From Amycolatopsis nivea (lineage in GTDB: Bacteria; Actinomycetota; Actinomycetes; Mycobacteriales; Pseudonocardiaceae), in NCBI RefSeq assembly GCF_004522235.1, contig NZ_SDLT01000013.1, positions 141,832-205,831 on the forward strand: a DNA stretch of 64,000 nt, written 5' to 3'. Every line of letters begins with the position of its first letter. Positions within the stretch are counted from its first letter, which is position 1. Of this stretch, positions 8,847 through 17,725 are shown in pieces. Position numbers and translations under genes: made by a program. The notes beneath the pieces were generated by a model, which worked only from the letters and a program-made list of their open reading frames with translations, did no database searches and was not told the origin of the DNA.

Positions 8847-9302
8847 TCAGTCCTGCGCCAGCCGGGTGAGCATCCGGGAGAAAACGCGGCCGAGCAGCTC
8901 CAGCTCGGGGCCGCTGACCTGGTCGAAGAAATACCGGCGCACGAGTTCGCCGTGCTGCTCCCTGGCCGCCGCGACCGCCGCGCGACCGGCCTCGGTGAGC
9001 CGGACGTTCGCCCCGCGCGCGTCCTCGGTGCAGTTCTCCCGCGTGACCAGCCCGCGCTTGCACATCCGGCTCACGTGATGCGACAGCCGGCTGCGGTCCC
9101 ATTCGACGGTCGCGCCGAGTTCGCGCATCCGCAGCACGCCGTCCGGTTCGTTCGCGAGCGGGACGAGGAGGGCGTAGTCGGCTCCGGAGATCCCGGCGTC
9201 GCGCTCCAGCTGCCGGTCGAGCGCGCTGCCGAGCGCCCGCTGCACGCGCTGGTAGGAACACCAGACCTCAGCCTCGCGCCGATCGGGCACCACGTCCGCC
9301 AT
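8847..9302 (-). CDS. MarR-family transcriptional regulator
   Basis: 151 residues from ATG 9302. It has the MarR winged helix (LRMRELGATVEWDRSRLSHHVSRMCKRGLVTRE) and flanking dimerisation helices. A -10-like TAGAAT lies 6 nt before the ATG with no Shine-Dalgarno sequence, so the mRNA is probably leaderless. It sits directly upstream of the FAD monooxygenase on the same strand and is the natural candidate to repress that operon on sensing an aromatic ligand. Confidence 0.87.
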   Translation of the reverse strand: MADVVPDRREAEVWCSYQRVQRALGSALDRQLERDAGISGADYALLVPLANEPDGVLRMRELGATVEWDRSRLSHHVSRMCKRGLVTRENCTEDARGANVRLTEAGRAAVAAAREQHGELVRRYFFDQVSGPELELLGRVFSRMLTRLAQD

Positions 9303-9308
9303 CCGCTG

Positions 9309-9314
9309 ATTCTA
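9309..9314 (-). promoter_or_regulatory. -10 element of the MarR gene, leaderless transcript
   Basis: TAGAAT on the minus strand ends 6 nt before the ATG at 9302, so transcription should start at or within a few bases of the first codon. No good -35 is visible at 16-18 bp. Confidence 0.4.
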
Positions 9315-9357
9315 CAAACAGAGGGCGGGATTTCGCGCCGGTGCGTAAGTTGGGAGA

Positions 9358-10173
9358 GTGACCAGGTCCGCGCAAGAAACCTTCTTTCGTGCCTTCCACG
9401 CAAGCCATCCGGCGGTTACGTCGCGCGCGTTCGGCGACGGCCGAAGCGGCGACGGGCGGTCGAGTTACGAGCTTCTCCGGGACGAGCTCGCTTCTCCGGG
9501 ACGCGTACTCGACCTGGCTTGCGGCGACGGATTCCTGCTCGAACTCCTTGCCGCGGCGGGACATCAGGCGATCGGAGTCGACCTGTCGAGGGTGGACCTG
9601 GCCCTCGCCCGGCAGCGTCCGGCAACGGTCGCGGAAGGCCTGGCACAGCAACTTCCGTTCGCGGACCGCTCTTTCGATTCCTGCGTGTCGCACATGGCGT
9701 TCATGCTGATGACTGACATCGACGAGGTGGCCGCGGAACTGGCCCGCGTGCTCCGGCCGGGCGGACAGCTCTCGCTCGTCCTCAGCGGCGGGGCGGCCGA
9801 AGGCGGGGCCCGCGCCCTGTTCGGCAAGCTGCTGCGGGAAATCCTCGCCGACGTCCCGGCCGAGCAGCGGTTGCCTCCGCTCGGCGACAAGCGCACCCGC
9901 ACTCAGGCCGGGCTGGACGACATCCTCGTCCCGGCCGGGTTCGCTCCCGTTCAGTGGCGCACCGAGAAGATCGACTTCAGCGGTCCGCTGGATCAGGTCT
10001 GGGAGTTCGTCTCGACCGTCTACAACCTCTTCCCGCTCGGCGAACCCGCTTGCCAGGCGCTGGAAACCGCCTTTCTCTCCCAGGCTCCGGCGCTGGCGCG
10101 GCCCGACGGGCTGATCCCGCTCGACTTCACCGTGCACCTGGCCAGCACCCGAACCGTCCACAAAGGACGGTAA
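9358..10173 (+). CDS. Class I SAM-dependent methyltransferase
   Basis: 271 residues from GTG 9358, with GGGA just upstream. Motif I is VLDLACGDGFLLELLAAAG, followed by acidic motif II (IGVDLSR) and the motif III/IV region DRSFDSCVSHMAFMLM, a methyltransferase type 11/25 fold. The C-terminal third (residues 190-271) carries the acceptor-specific cap and matches no family I can name. It is divergent from the MarR gene with 55 bp between starts. Methyl acceptor unknown. Confidence 0.85.
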   Translation: MTRSAQETFFRAFHASHPAVTSRAFGDGRSGDGRSSYELLRDELASPGRVLDLACGDGFLLELLAAAGHQAIGVDLSRVDLALARQRPATVAEGLAQQLPFADRSFDSCVSHMAFMLMTDIDEVAAELARVLRPGGQLSLVLSGGAAEGGARALFGKLLREILADVPAEQRLPPLGDKRTRTQAGLDDILVPAGFAPVQWRTEKIDFSGPLDQVWEFVSTVYNLFPLGEPACQALETAFLSQAPALARPDGLIPLDFTVHLASTRTVHKGR

Positions 10174-10253
10174 ACCCGCACTAGTGGCTCCTGTCACCTT
10201 CTGGCAAGATCGAGGGCTCCGACGTCTCCAGTTCACGCCGAAGGGGCAGGGCA

Positions 10254-11738
10254 TTGGGTCTGGGCAGGAAACTGGCCGCCGCCATCACCGCGGTCACCGC
10301 GGCGACGGCGTTGTTCACCGCGGCACCGGCGACCGCCGCTCCCGCGGCCATCGACTGGAAACCGTGTCCTACCGGGCAAGGGGCCGAATGCGGCAAGCTC
10401 ACCGTGCCGCTCGACTGGGACCGTCCCGGCGACGGCACGATCCAGCTCGCGCTCGCGCGGCGCAAGGCCACTGATCCCGCGCACCGGATCGGTTCGGTGC
10501 TCATGGATCCCGGCGGGCCGGGCGGTGCCGGTGCGGGCGAGGTGCAGAGCGGCTGGACGCTGTCGCCGAAGGTCACCGCGCAGTTCGACACGGTCGGGTT
10601 CGATCCGCGCGGGGTCGGGGAAAGCACCGCGATCCAGTGCGGTCTCGACGAGCTCACCGCGAAAAACCCGGTGCTGCCGAAGGATTCCGGCGAATTCCAG
10701 CAGCTGCTCGCGTACAACCGCGCGCTCGGGCGCAGCTGCGACCGGATCACCGGGCCGCTCGCCAGCCGTTCGGACACCCGCAGCGTCGTGCGCGACATGG
10801 ACGCGATCCGTGCCGCGCTCGGCGACGAAAAGCTCACCTACTACGGCGTTTCGTACGGCACGCTGATGGGCCAGCAGTACGCCGAGGCGTATCCGGACCG
10901 GGTGCGCGCGCTCGTGCTCGACAGCAACATGGACCACTCGATCCGCAGCACCTGGGAGTTCCTGAGGACGGAAACCGAGGCCACGCAAGAGTTGTTCGAG
11001 CAGTTCGCCGACTGGTGCGACCGGACGACGTCGTGCGCGCTGCACGGGCAGGACGTCAGCGCGGTGGTGGCGGACCTGTACGCCCGCGCCGAACGCGGCG
11101 AGCTCGGCACCCCGGACGACCGGCTCGACCCGATGGCGTTCGTCGGGCTGATCTCGCAGAACTTCTACGGCCCCACCTGGGACAAGCTCGCGAAGAGCCT
11201 CGTCGACCTGCGCGACGGGAAACCGGCCGAGGCGTCGTTCGGCAAGGACGACATTCCCATTCCGAACCCGTTCAACAGCATCTTCTGCTCCGACTGGCGG
11301 CTGCCGGTCACCAGCTACCCGCAGCTCGACAGCTACCGGCGCGCGCTCGCCAGGGTGTCGCCTGACCTGCACTTCTCGCCGCTGGGCTGGAGCGCGGCGA
11401 CGGGCTGCGCCGGCTGGCCGAGCCCGGTGCGCAACCCGCAGCATCCGCTGTCGGTCCGGGCCGGCGTGCCGCTGTTGATGCTGAACAGCCGTTACGACCC
11501 GGCCACGCCGTACAGCTGGGCGGTGCGCGTGTCGCAGCAGTCGGGTGCGCCGCTGCTCACCTACGAGGGCTGGGGCCATGGCGCGTACTTCAAGAAGAGC
11601 CAGTGCGTCATCGACGCCGCGGACGCCTTCCTGATCGACGGCACGAGCCCGGGTCGCGGCAAGCACTGCCCGGCGGTCGAGCCGAGCGTTCAGTCCAGGA
11701 TGGACGGTGTGCGGCCGCCGGCCACGCAACCGTACTGA
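10254..11738 (+). CDS. Secreted tripeptidyl aminopeptidase (S33 alpha/beta hydrolase)
   Basis: 494 residues from TTG 10254, preceded by AAGGGGCAG. An N-terminal signal peptide (KLAAAITAVTAATALFTA...) is cut near residue 29 (ATAAPAA). The nucleophile is in YYGVSYGTLMG (Ser200), the oxyanion loop in DPGGPGGAG, the acid in NSRYDPATP and the histidine in GWGHGAYF. The family matches Streptomyces tripeptidyl aminopeptidases and SlpD/SlpE, including the cysteine-rich C-terminal TAP-like domain. It should release N-terminal peptides from proteins outside the cell. It is monocistronic with a terminator directly behind it. Confidence 0.9.
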   Translation: MGLGRKLAAAITAVTAATALFTAAPATAAPAAIDWKPCPTGQGAECGKLTVPLDWDRPGDGTIQLALARRKATDPAHRIGSVLMDPGGPGGAGAGEVQSGWTLSPKVTAQFDTVGFDPRGVGESTAIQCGLDELTAKNPVLPKDSGEFQQLLAYNRALGRSCDRITGPLASRSDTRSVVRDMDAIRAALGDEKLTYYGVSYGTLMGQQYAEAYPDRVRALVLDSNMDHSIRSTWEFLRTETEATQELFEQFADWCDRTTSCALHGQDVSAVVADLYARAERGELGTPDDRLDPMAFVGLISQNFYGPTWDKLAKSLVDLRDGKPAEASFGKDDIPIPNPFNSIFCSDWRLPVTSYPQLDSYRRALARVSPDLHFSPLGWSAATGCAGWPSPVRNPQHPLSVRAGVPLLMLNSRYDPATPYSWAVRVSQQSGAPLLTYEGWGHGAYFKKSQCVIDAADAFLIDGTSPGRGKHCPAVEPSVQSRMDGVRPPATQPY

Positions 11739-11749
11739 GCCAACGAAAA

Positions 11750-11778
11750 GCGGGGCCCCGATCGGATCAGGGCCCCGC
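11750..11778 (+). terminator. Intrinsic terminator
   Basis: A G+C-rich stem (gcggggccc at 11750-11758 and gggccccgc at 11770-11778) with an 11-nt loop is followed by attttcg. It serves the aminopeptidase gene and probably also the convergent gene ending at 11799. Confidence 0.8.
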
Positions 11779-11798
11779 ATTTTCGTGGCTGCCGCCGC

Positions 11799-12206
11799 TC
11801 AGTAGTCGTCACGCCCGGTGAACTGCTGCTCCAGCAGCTCGGCCGAACCGGCGACGAGTTCGAGCGGATCGGTGAACTCGTTGAGGTCGAGGTTCAGCAG
11901 CGGCAGCGAATGCCGCAACACGAGGTGCTCGCCCATCACCACGAGCCCGCCGACCACCAGCGTCTGGCCTACCTCCGTGAGCACGGTGTGCAGATCGACC
12001 TCGTCCACGCGGGCGAACGGGGTGGCGATCTGCACCCAGTCCTCGCGCTGGTCGAAAATCTCCCTGGCGATCACCACGACCTGCGCGCGCCCCGTCGTCT
12101 CCGCGTCGTCGCCGAACAGGACCCGGATCCGGATTTCGCCCGGGTCGTCCCGGATCACCCGGTAGGTCTGCCTGATGTAGGCGACCAGGTCATTCCACTG
12201 CGCCAC
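11799..12206 (-). CDS. Conserved hypothetical protein
   Basis: 135 residues from GTG 12206, preceded by GGGAGGAAG at a good distance; the ATG at 12230 lacks a ribosome site. The sequence is acidic and soluble (AQWNDLVAYIRQTYRVIRDD; VQIATPFARVDEVDLHTVL; VVGGLVVMGEHLVLRHSLPL). It has the look of a YbjN/type III chaperone-like fold (short helix, then meander strands), but I cannot assign a family with confidence. It starts 65 bp downstream of the class III aminotransferase stop on the same strand, so co-transcription is possible. Confidence 0.7.
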   Translation of the reverse strand: MAQWNDLVAYIRQTYRVIRDDPGEIRIRVLFGDDAETTGRAQVVVIAREIFDQREDWVQIATPFARVDEVDLHTVLTEVGQTLVVGGLVVMGEHLVLRHSLPLLNLDLNEFTDPLELVAGSAELLEQQFTGRDDY

Positions 12207-12271
12207 GCGCTTCCTCCCGTTGGTAGGCAACGAAGATCAGCGTAGCGGGACAACCCGGGCGGCAGCGGGCG

Positions 12272-13654
12272 TCAGAGCAATTTCCACGCTCCGGTGAGCG
12301 CCTCGCGCAGGATCTGCTCCATCTCGTCGAACTGCGGCTGGTCGCAGATCAGCGGCGGCGACAGCTGGACCACCGGCTCGGCGCGGTCGTCGGCGCGGCA
12401 GTAGAGACCGCCCTCGAACAGTGCGTTCGAGAGATAGCCGCGCAGAATGCGTTCCGATTCCTCGGCGGTGAACGTCTCCTTGGTCGCTTTGTCCTTGACG
12501 AGTTCGATGCCGTAGAAGAAACCGGTGCCGCGCACGTCGCCGACGATCGGCAGATCGGTCAGCCGGTCGAGGGTCGCCCGGAAGGCGGTTTCCTTGTCCA
12601 GCACGTGGCCGTAAAGGTTCTCGCGCTCGATGAGGTCGAGGTTGGCCAGCGCGACCGCGCACGAAACCGGGTGTCCGCCGTAGGTCGAGCCGTGCATGAA
12701 GGTCGCCTCGCCGCCGGCGAACGGCTCCATCAGGCGGTCGCTCGCGAGCACCGCGCCGAGCGGGGCGTACCCGGAGGTCAGGCCCTTGGCGGTGGTGATG
12801 ATGTCCGGCTGGTAGCCGTATCGCTTGGCGGCGAAGTCGTAGCCGACCCGGCCGAAGGCGCAGATCACCTCGTCGGACACCAGCAGCACGTCGTGTTTGT
12901 CGCAAATCTCGCGGACCCGCTCGAAATAGCCGGGCGGCGGGACAAAGCAGCCGCCGGTGTTTTGCACGGGTTCCAGGAATACCGCGGCGACCGTGTCCGC
13001 GCCTTCGAATTCGATCGCCTGCTCGATTTGGTCGGCGGCCCAGCGTCCGTAAGCCTCGTAATCGTCGGCGTGCTCGGGCGCGCGGTAGAAGTTGGTGTTC
13101 GGCACCCGCAGCGTACTCGGCACGAGCGGCTCGAAATCGGCCTTCGCGCCGGGGATTCCGGTGATGGACAGCGCGCCCTGCGACGTGCCGTGATACGCGA
13201 GCGCGCGGCTGATCACCTTGTGCTTGGTGGGTTTTCCGGTCAGCTTGAAGTACTGCTTGGCGAGTTTCCACGCCGTTTCCACCGATTCGCCGCCGCTGAC
13301 GGTGAAGAACACGCGATTGAGGTCGCCCGGCGACGCGGCGGCAAGGCGTTCGGCCAGTTCGAGCGCGGGCGGATGCGCGTGGCCCCACAGCGGGAAATAC
13401 GCGAGCTGTTTCGTTTGCCGCGCAGCGGCTTCGGCCAGTTCCTCGCGACCGTGGCCGACCTGCACCGCGAACAGTCCGGCGAGCCCGTCAAGGTAACGCT
13501 TGCCGGTGTCGTCCCAGATGTAGGCACCCTCGCCGCGCACGATCACCGGGAAGTGCTCGGCCTGGCTGTGCCGCGTGAAGTGCAGCCAGAGGTTGTCGTG
13601 TGCGGCGGCGCCCTGGACGGTGGCGATCCCGGCGGGTTCGGCGGTCGTGGTCAT
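12272..13654 (-). CDS. Class III PLP-dependent aminotransferase
   Basis: 460 residues from ATG 13654, with GAGGAGCC upstream; the longer reading is leader DNA. Features are the omega-aminotransferase N-terminus (WLHFTRHSQ, YIWDDTGKRYLDGLAG), the PLP site VSDEVICAFGRVG and the catalytic lysine in TTAKGLTSGYAPLGAV. It is closest in pattern to the SpuC/GabT2-like group that uses putrescine, GABA, beta-alanine or taurine with pyruvate. An Lrp regulator lies directly upstream and an amino-acid/polyamine permease diverges from it, which fits amine catabolism. Confidence 0.9.
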   Translation of the reverse strand: MTTTAEPAGIATVQGAAAHDNLWLHFTRHSQAEHFPVIVRGEGAYIWDDTGKRYLDGLAGLFAVQVGHGREELAEAAARQTKQLAYFPLWGHAHPPALELAERLAAASPGDLNRVFFTVSGGESVETAWKLAKQYFKLTGKPTKHKVISRALAYHGTSQGALSITGIPGAKADFEPLVPSTLRVPNTNFYRAPEHADDYEAYGRWAADQIEQAIEFEGADTVAAVFLEPVQNTGGCFVPPPGYFERVREICDKHDVLLVSDEVICAFGRVGYDFAAKRYGYQPDIITTAKGLTSGYAPLGAVLASDRLMEPFAGGEATFMHGSTYGGHPVSCAVALANLDLIERENLYGHVLDKETAFRATLDRLTDLPIVGDVRGTGFFYGIELVKDKATKETFTAEESERILRGYLSNALFEGGLYCRADDRAEPVVQLSPPLICDQPQFDEMEQILREALTGAWKLL

Positions 13655-13717
13655 GGCTCCTCGAAACGGGCCTCGAAGCTGCCGGCACGCACCGTGGCGC
13701 ACCGGCCGGACTTCTCG

Positions 13718-13780
13718 GTTATCGCACGAGCCGAGGTCACTTGGCAAGCGGATCAGTCGTCGCTACCACCCACAACGACT
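13718..13780 (-). promoter_or_regulatory. Promoter and inverted repeat upstream of the aminotransferase
   Basis: Minus-strand TTGCCA (13747-13742), an 18-nt spacer and GATAAC (13723-13718) place the start of transcription near 13711. Immediately upstream lies an inverted repeat AGTCGT-14 nt-ACGACT (13755-13780), an activator-like position. ACAACG within it recurs in front of the permease gene, suggesting Lrp control of both. Confidence 0.45.
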
Positions 13781-13822
13781 AATTTCAGCAGTCTCATCGG
13801 GACAGACCTTCGGATTCCGTCG

Positions 13823-14308
13823 TCACCGGCGGTGCGTGCCCCACTGGTACGACTGTTTCCGCAGCTTGAGGTACACGAGCGTCTCCGCGGTGCGCACCCC
13901 GGGCAGCGTCCGGATGCGGTTGGAGATCACGTCGAGCAGCGCCTCGTCGTCGGCGCAGAGCACCTCGCACAGCACGTCGAAGCGGCCGGCGCAGAGCACG
14001 ACGTAGTCGATCTCGTCCATTTCGGCCAGTGCGTCGGCGACCGGGTCGAGCGGTCCGTCCACGGTGATCGCGACCATCGCCTGCCGGAAAAGCCCGACCT
14101 GCAAGGGATCCGACACCGCGACGATCTGGATGACGCCCGAATCGGACAGCCGCTGCACCCGCTGGCGGACCGCCGCCTCGGACAGCCCGACCGCCTTGCC
14201 GATCGTGGCGTACGGCCGCCGTCCGTCCTCTTGCAACTGGGCGATGATCTGCTTCGAAATGTCGTCGACCACCGGCGGCACCGGCCGGTTCGGGTCCTGG
14301 GTCTGCAT
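13823..14308 (-). CDS. Lrp/AsnC-family transcriptional regulator
   Basis: 161 residues from ATG 14308. The N-terminal AsnC helix-turn-helix (DDISKQIIAQLQEDGRRPYATIGKAVGLSEAAVRQRV) is followed by the RAM ligand domain (FDVLCEVLCADDEALLDVI, LPGVRTAETLVYLKL). It is flanked by the aminotransferase (same strand, 168 bp downstream) and a divergent APC permease. By family precedent it senses an amino acid or amine and controls its uptake and transamination. Confidence 0.9.
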   Translation of the reverse strand: MQTQDPNRPVPPVVDDISKQIIAQLQEDGRRPYATIGKAVGLSEAAVRQRVQRLSDSGVIQIVAVSDPLQVGLFRQAMVAITVDGPLDPVADALAEMDEIDYVVLCAGRFDVLCEVLCADDEALLDVISNRIRTLPGVRTAETLVYLKLRKQSYQWGTHRR

Positions 14309-14403
14309 CCCGGGATCATCTCGGGTCGACCCTCCCGCGGGCAACCGGGGGCGTGGCACATCGTCGCCCTGAGTGTCCAGATGGCCCGTCGCCCGGGGTG
14401 CCC

Positions 14404-14441
14404 GACAACGGATTTCGTCGTCTTTCCGACGTTGACAACGG
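14404..14441. promoter_or_regulatory. Direct repeats in the lrp-permease divergent promoter
   Basis: GACAACGG occurs at 14404-14411 and 14434-14441, 30 bp apart (about three helical turns). The first copy also forms an imperfect inverted repeat with CGTCGTC at 14417-14423. TTGACA overlaps the second copy at 14432-14437, a possible -35 for the permease gene. These are candidate Lrp half-sites. Confidence 0.35.
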
Positions 14442-14496
14442 CAAACCCGTCCTGTTCCATCCGTCGAATTCCAGCGCCGCCGACGGAGGGATCCCC

Positions 14497-15867
14497 ATGC
14501 CGCCTCATCCGGTCCCCGTCCAGACCGACACTGCCGCCGGTTCGCCCGCGCCCCGCTCGCTCACCAGATCGATCGGCGTCGGCGGCGGTACCTTGCTGAC
14601 GCTGAGTTGCGTGACTCCCGCGTCGTCCCTGTTCGTTCTCGTCCCGCCGTTGTTCGGCTCGCTCGGCACCGGCACCGCGCTGGCCATCGGGCTCGCCGTG
14701 CTGCTGTGCGTGGGCATCGCGTTCTGCTACTCCGAACTCGGCACGCTCGTGCCCAGTTCGGGCGGCGAGTACGCCATGGTGTCCACCGTGGTCAGCCGGT
14801 TCGCCGGGTGGATCACCTTCATGCTGTCGTTCATCGTGATCCTGGTGGTGCCGCCGATCATCGCGATCGGGGTGGCCGACTACCTGTCGGTGATCGTGCA
14901 CGTCGATCCGTCGGTGGCCGGCGCGCTGGTGATGCTGGCGTCCACCGGGATGGGCCTCGTGAACCTGCGGTCGAATGCCTGGCTGACTGGGATCTTCCTG
15001 GTGATCGAGATCGTCGCGATCGTGGTGGTGTCCGTGCTCGGCTTCGCGCACACCGACCGGCCGGCCGCGGTGCTCGTGCGGCCTAGCATGGACGGCGTGC
15101 ATCCGATCGCGCTGGTCTCGGTGATCGCCGGACTGGCGGTGGCGTTGTTCGTGGTGCAGGGCTTCTCGACCGCGGTGTATCTGGCGGAGGAGATGCGGGA
15201 GCCGCACAGGACGGTGTCGCGGACCGTGTTCTGGACGCTCGGCGTCAGCGCGGTCGTGATCCTGGTGCCGGTCATCGCGATCACGCTGGGCGTGCCGGAT
15301 CTCGCGACGCTGCAGGACCTCGACCTGACCGCGCTCGTGGTGAGCTGGAGCAGTTCGACGTTCGGCACGATCATCAGCCTGTGCATCGCGGCGGCCATCG
15401 TGAACGCGGTGATCGTGATGGTGATCCAGAACTCGCGCGTGCTGTACGCGTCGGGCCGGGATCGCGCTTGGCCGGAGCCGGTGAATCGCGCGTTGAGCGT
15501 GGTGAGCCCGCGGTTCGGCGCGCCTTGGGTGGCGACGCTCGTGGTCGGCGTCTCGGAAGCGGTGCTGTGCTTCGTGCCGGTGGAAACGCTGAGCGGCGTG
15601 ACCGGGGTGGCTGTGGTCGCGCTGTACCTGGCGATCTCGGTGAGCGTGCTGTGGGCGCGGCGACCGGCGCACCGGCGTCCGCAGGTATGGCGAATGCCGG
15701 GGTGGCCGGTGGTGCCCGTGGTCGCGGTGCTGGCGCTCGGCTACGTGCTGGTGTCGCAGAGCCTGCTGGACCTGGCGATCACGGCCGGGGTGCTGGTGGT
15801 TTCGGCCGCGTACTGGTGGGGCTACCTGCGCCGGCGGTCGGATCGGTGGCTGGTGACAATTCCCTGA
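14497..15867 (+). CDS. APC-superfamily amino acid/polyamine permease
   Basis: 456 residues from ATG 14497, preceded by GGAGGGA. The first helix signature GVGGGTLLTLSCVTPASSLFVL and about twelve transmembrane helices follow the APC pattern (LVPSSGGEYAMVSTVVSRFAGWITF; ALFVVQGFSTAVYLAEEM). It is an inner-membrane secondary importer for an amino acid, GABA or polyamine. Divergent from the Lrp regulator and functionally matched to the class III aminotransferase. Confidence 0.9.
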   Translation: MPPHPVPVQTDTAAGSPAPRSLTRSIGVGGGTLLTLSCVTPASSLFVLVPPLFGSLGTGTALAIGLAVLLCVGIAFCYSELGTLVPSSGGEYAMVSTVVSRFAGWITFMLSFIVILVVPPIIAIGVADYLSVIVHVDPSVAGALVMLASTGMGLVNLRSNAWLTGIFLVIEIVAIVVVSVLGFAHTDRPAAVLVRPSMDGVHPIALVSVIAGLAVALFVVQGFSTAVYLAEEMREPHRTVSRTVFWTLGVSAVVILVPVIAITLGVPDLATLQDLDLTALVVSWSSSTFGTIISLCIAAAIVNAVIVMVIQNSRVLYASGRDRAWPEPVNRALSVVSPRFGAPWVATLVVGVSEAVLCFVPVETLSGVTGVAVVALYLAISVSVLWARRPAHRRPQVWRMPGWPVVPVVAVLALGYVLVSQSLLDLAITAGVLVVSAAYWWGYLRRRSDRWLVTIP

Positions 15868-15984
15868 CCTGTGCTCTGGTGAGGACGGACAGGTTGGTCG
15901 GGCGCAGTGCTTCGGTCGGCTCGAGGAGATGGTCGCGCGGGAGGGGCGGCCATCTGCTCACGACTGAGGATGGTTCGCCGTTTT

Positions 15985-16482
15985 CTAGGCGGGGCTGCCG
16001 AAGGAGATTGCGTAGAGCGCGAAGGGCTCGCCTCGGTGCGGGAAATCGTGGCGGTAAGCGAAGCCGAGCCGTTCCATCACCGCGCGGGAACGGGCGTTGT
16101 ACACCTCGGTGAAGGCGACGACTTCCGCTGCGCCGAGGTCTCGTGCGCGGGCCAGGCCAGCGAGGCCGATCTCGGTCGCATAGCCGTTTCCCCAGCGCTC
16201 CTCGCGCACCGCCCAGCCGATTTCCAGCCGTCGCGCGCCGTCGACGTCCTGATAGGACAGTCCGCCTCGGCCGAGGAGTTCTCCCGATTCTCGGTGGTAT
16301 GCCAGCCATTTGCCTACGCCGTCGCGTTGCCAGCTTCGGCCGATCTCCGCGGCGTGGGCTTCCGCGTCGGCGCGGGTCCATTGGCCGTACCAGCGGGCGA
16401 TGCCAGGGTCCAAGTGAAGCCGGTACAGCTCGTCGGCAAGAGCCGGACCGATCGGGGTGAGCCGGAGGCGTTCGGTCTCCAA
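15985..16482 (-). CDS. GNAT-family N-acetyltransferase (RimJ/RimL type)
   Basis: 165 residues from ATG 16482. It opens with METERLRLTPIGP, typical of the RimJ-like branch, and shows the acetyl-CoA loop in REERWGNGYATEIG (Q/R-x-x-G-x-G/A variant) and NARSRAVMERLGF near the C-terminus. It begins one base after the stop of the short rho gene and is surely in the same operon. The acceptor could be a small amine or a protein N-terminus. Confidence 0.87.
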   Translation of the reverse strand: METERLRLTPIGPALADELYRLHLDPGIARWYGQWTRADAEAHAAEIGRSWQRDGVGKWLAYHRESGELLGRGGLSYQDVDGARRLEIGWAVREERWGNGYATEIGLAGLARARDLGAAEVVAFTEVYNARSRAVMERLGFAYRHDFPHRGEPFALYAISFGSPA

Positions 16483-16483
16483 C

Positions 16484-17551
16484 TCAGGCGGCCGCGGCAG
16501 TCGGAACAGCCAGGGAAGCGTTCACCCGGGCGATGAATTCCGCGTTGGACTTCGTCGTGCGGACCTGTTCCAGAAACTGTTCCGCGGCCCGCTTCGGGTC
16601 CTGAGTGGACAGTGCGCGGCGGACCTCGTTCATCACGGCCAGTTCCTGCGGCGGGACGATCAGCTCGTCGCGGCGGGTGCCGGAGCCGAAGAAATCTACC
16701 GCGGGGAAAACGCGGTGGTCGGCGAGCATGCGGTCCAGGCGGAGTTCCGAGTTGCCGGTGCTTTTCAGTTCCTCGAAGAACACGGTGTCCGCCAAAGAAC
16801 CCGTGCCGACCAGTGCGGTGGCGATGATGGTGAGCGAGCCGCCGCCTTCGATGTTCCTTGCCGCGCCTAGGATTTTCTTCATCGGGTGCAGTGCGCTGGC
16901 GTCGACGCCGCCGGACAGGATTCGACCTGAGGTGCGGGCTGCCAGGTTGTACGCGCGGCCCAGGCGGGTCAGGGAATCCAGCAGCAGCACGACGTTGCGG
17001 CCGGTTTCGACCAGGCGTTTCGCGCGTTCCAGAGCCAGTTCGGCGACAGCGGTGTGTTCGGCGGGCTTGCGGTCGAAAGTGGACGCTACGACCTCGCCGC
17101 GCACCGAGCGGGTCATGTCCGTGACTTCTTCGGGGCGTTCGTCGGCGAGCAGCACCATGAGGTGTGCCTCGGGGTGGTTGACCGCGACCGCTTGCGCGAT
17201 CGCTTGCAGCACAGTGGTTTTGCCGGTGCGCGGCGGGGCGACGATCAACGCGCGCTGGCCTTTGCCCAGCGGGGCGACCAGGTCCAGGACGCGCGTGGTG
17301 AGCTGGTGCCTGCTGGTTTCGAGGACCAGTCGCTGATCCGGGTGAACGGGGGTGAGCCGGTCGAAATCGGGACGGCGTTCTCCGGGCGGACGGCCGTTGA
17401 CCGAGACGAGTTCGCCGTCGTCGAGGACGAGTTCGTCGCCGCGGCGCAGGCCGTGCGTGCGGATCAGGGACAGCGGCACGGACGGGCCGCCGGGGGCGTA
17501 GCCCAGGGTGGCGGTCTTGCCGTGGATATCGAGAATTCCTTGCTGTGTCAT
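16484..17551 (-). CDS. rho: Short Rho-family transcription termination ATPase (paralogue)
   Basis: 355 residues from ATG 17551 with AAGGAG upstream. The ATPase core is complete: P-loop VAPPRTGKTT (Lys111), Walker B/Q-loop LLLDSLTRLGRAYN, and R-loop STGNSELRLDR (canonical GTGNMELHLSR). The N-terminal helix bundle is absent, and the RNA-binding cold-shock domain is short: the aromatic GFGF-type RNP1 motif is replaced by KTATLGYA. Actinobacterial housekeeping Rho is normally far longer, with a large N-terminal insertion, so this is most likely a second, specialised copy. It could act with altered RNA specificity or as a regulator. It is followed by a one-base gap and a GNAT gene. Confidence 0.88.
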   Translation of the reverse strand: MTQQGILDIHGKTATLGYAPGGPSVPLSLIRTHGLRRGDELVLDDGELVSVNGRPPGERRPDFDRLTPVHPDQRLVLETSRHQLTTRVLDLVAPLGKGQRALIVAPPRTGKTTVLQAIAQAVAVNHPEAHLMVLLADERPEEVTDMTRSVRGEVVASTFDRKPAEHTAVAELALERAKRLVETGRNVVLLLDSLTRLGRAYNLAARTSGRILSGGVDASALHPMKKILGAARNIEGGGSLTIIATALVGTGSLADTVFFEELKSTGNSELRLDRMLADHRVFPAVDFFGSGTRRDELIVPPQELAVMNEVRRALSTQDPKRAAEQFLEQVRTTKSNAEFIARVNASLAVPTAAAA

Positions 17552-17725
17552 GGTTTATGGCTCCTTGAGCAGTGACAGTCGACGCGGAAAGCGGACCGCC
17601 GGATGAGACGAAGCGGGTCAGGCGACGGGCTTCGGGAAAGACGCCGATTCCCGTCGCGTTGACTCACGCTGACGGAGAGGGCGGAACCCCGGGGCGGCGG
17701 GGCCGACTTCCTGGGGTATGCGCCG

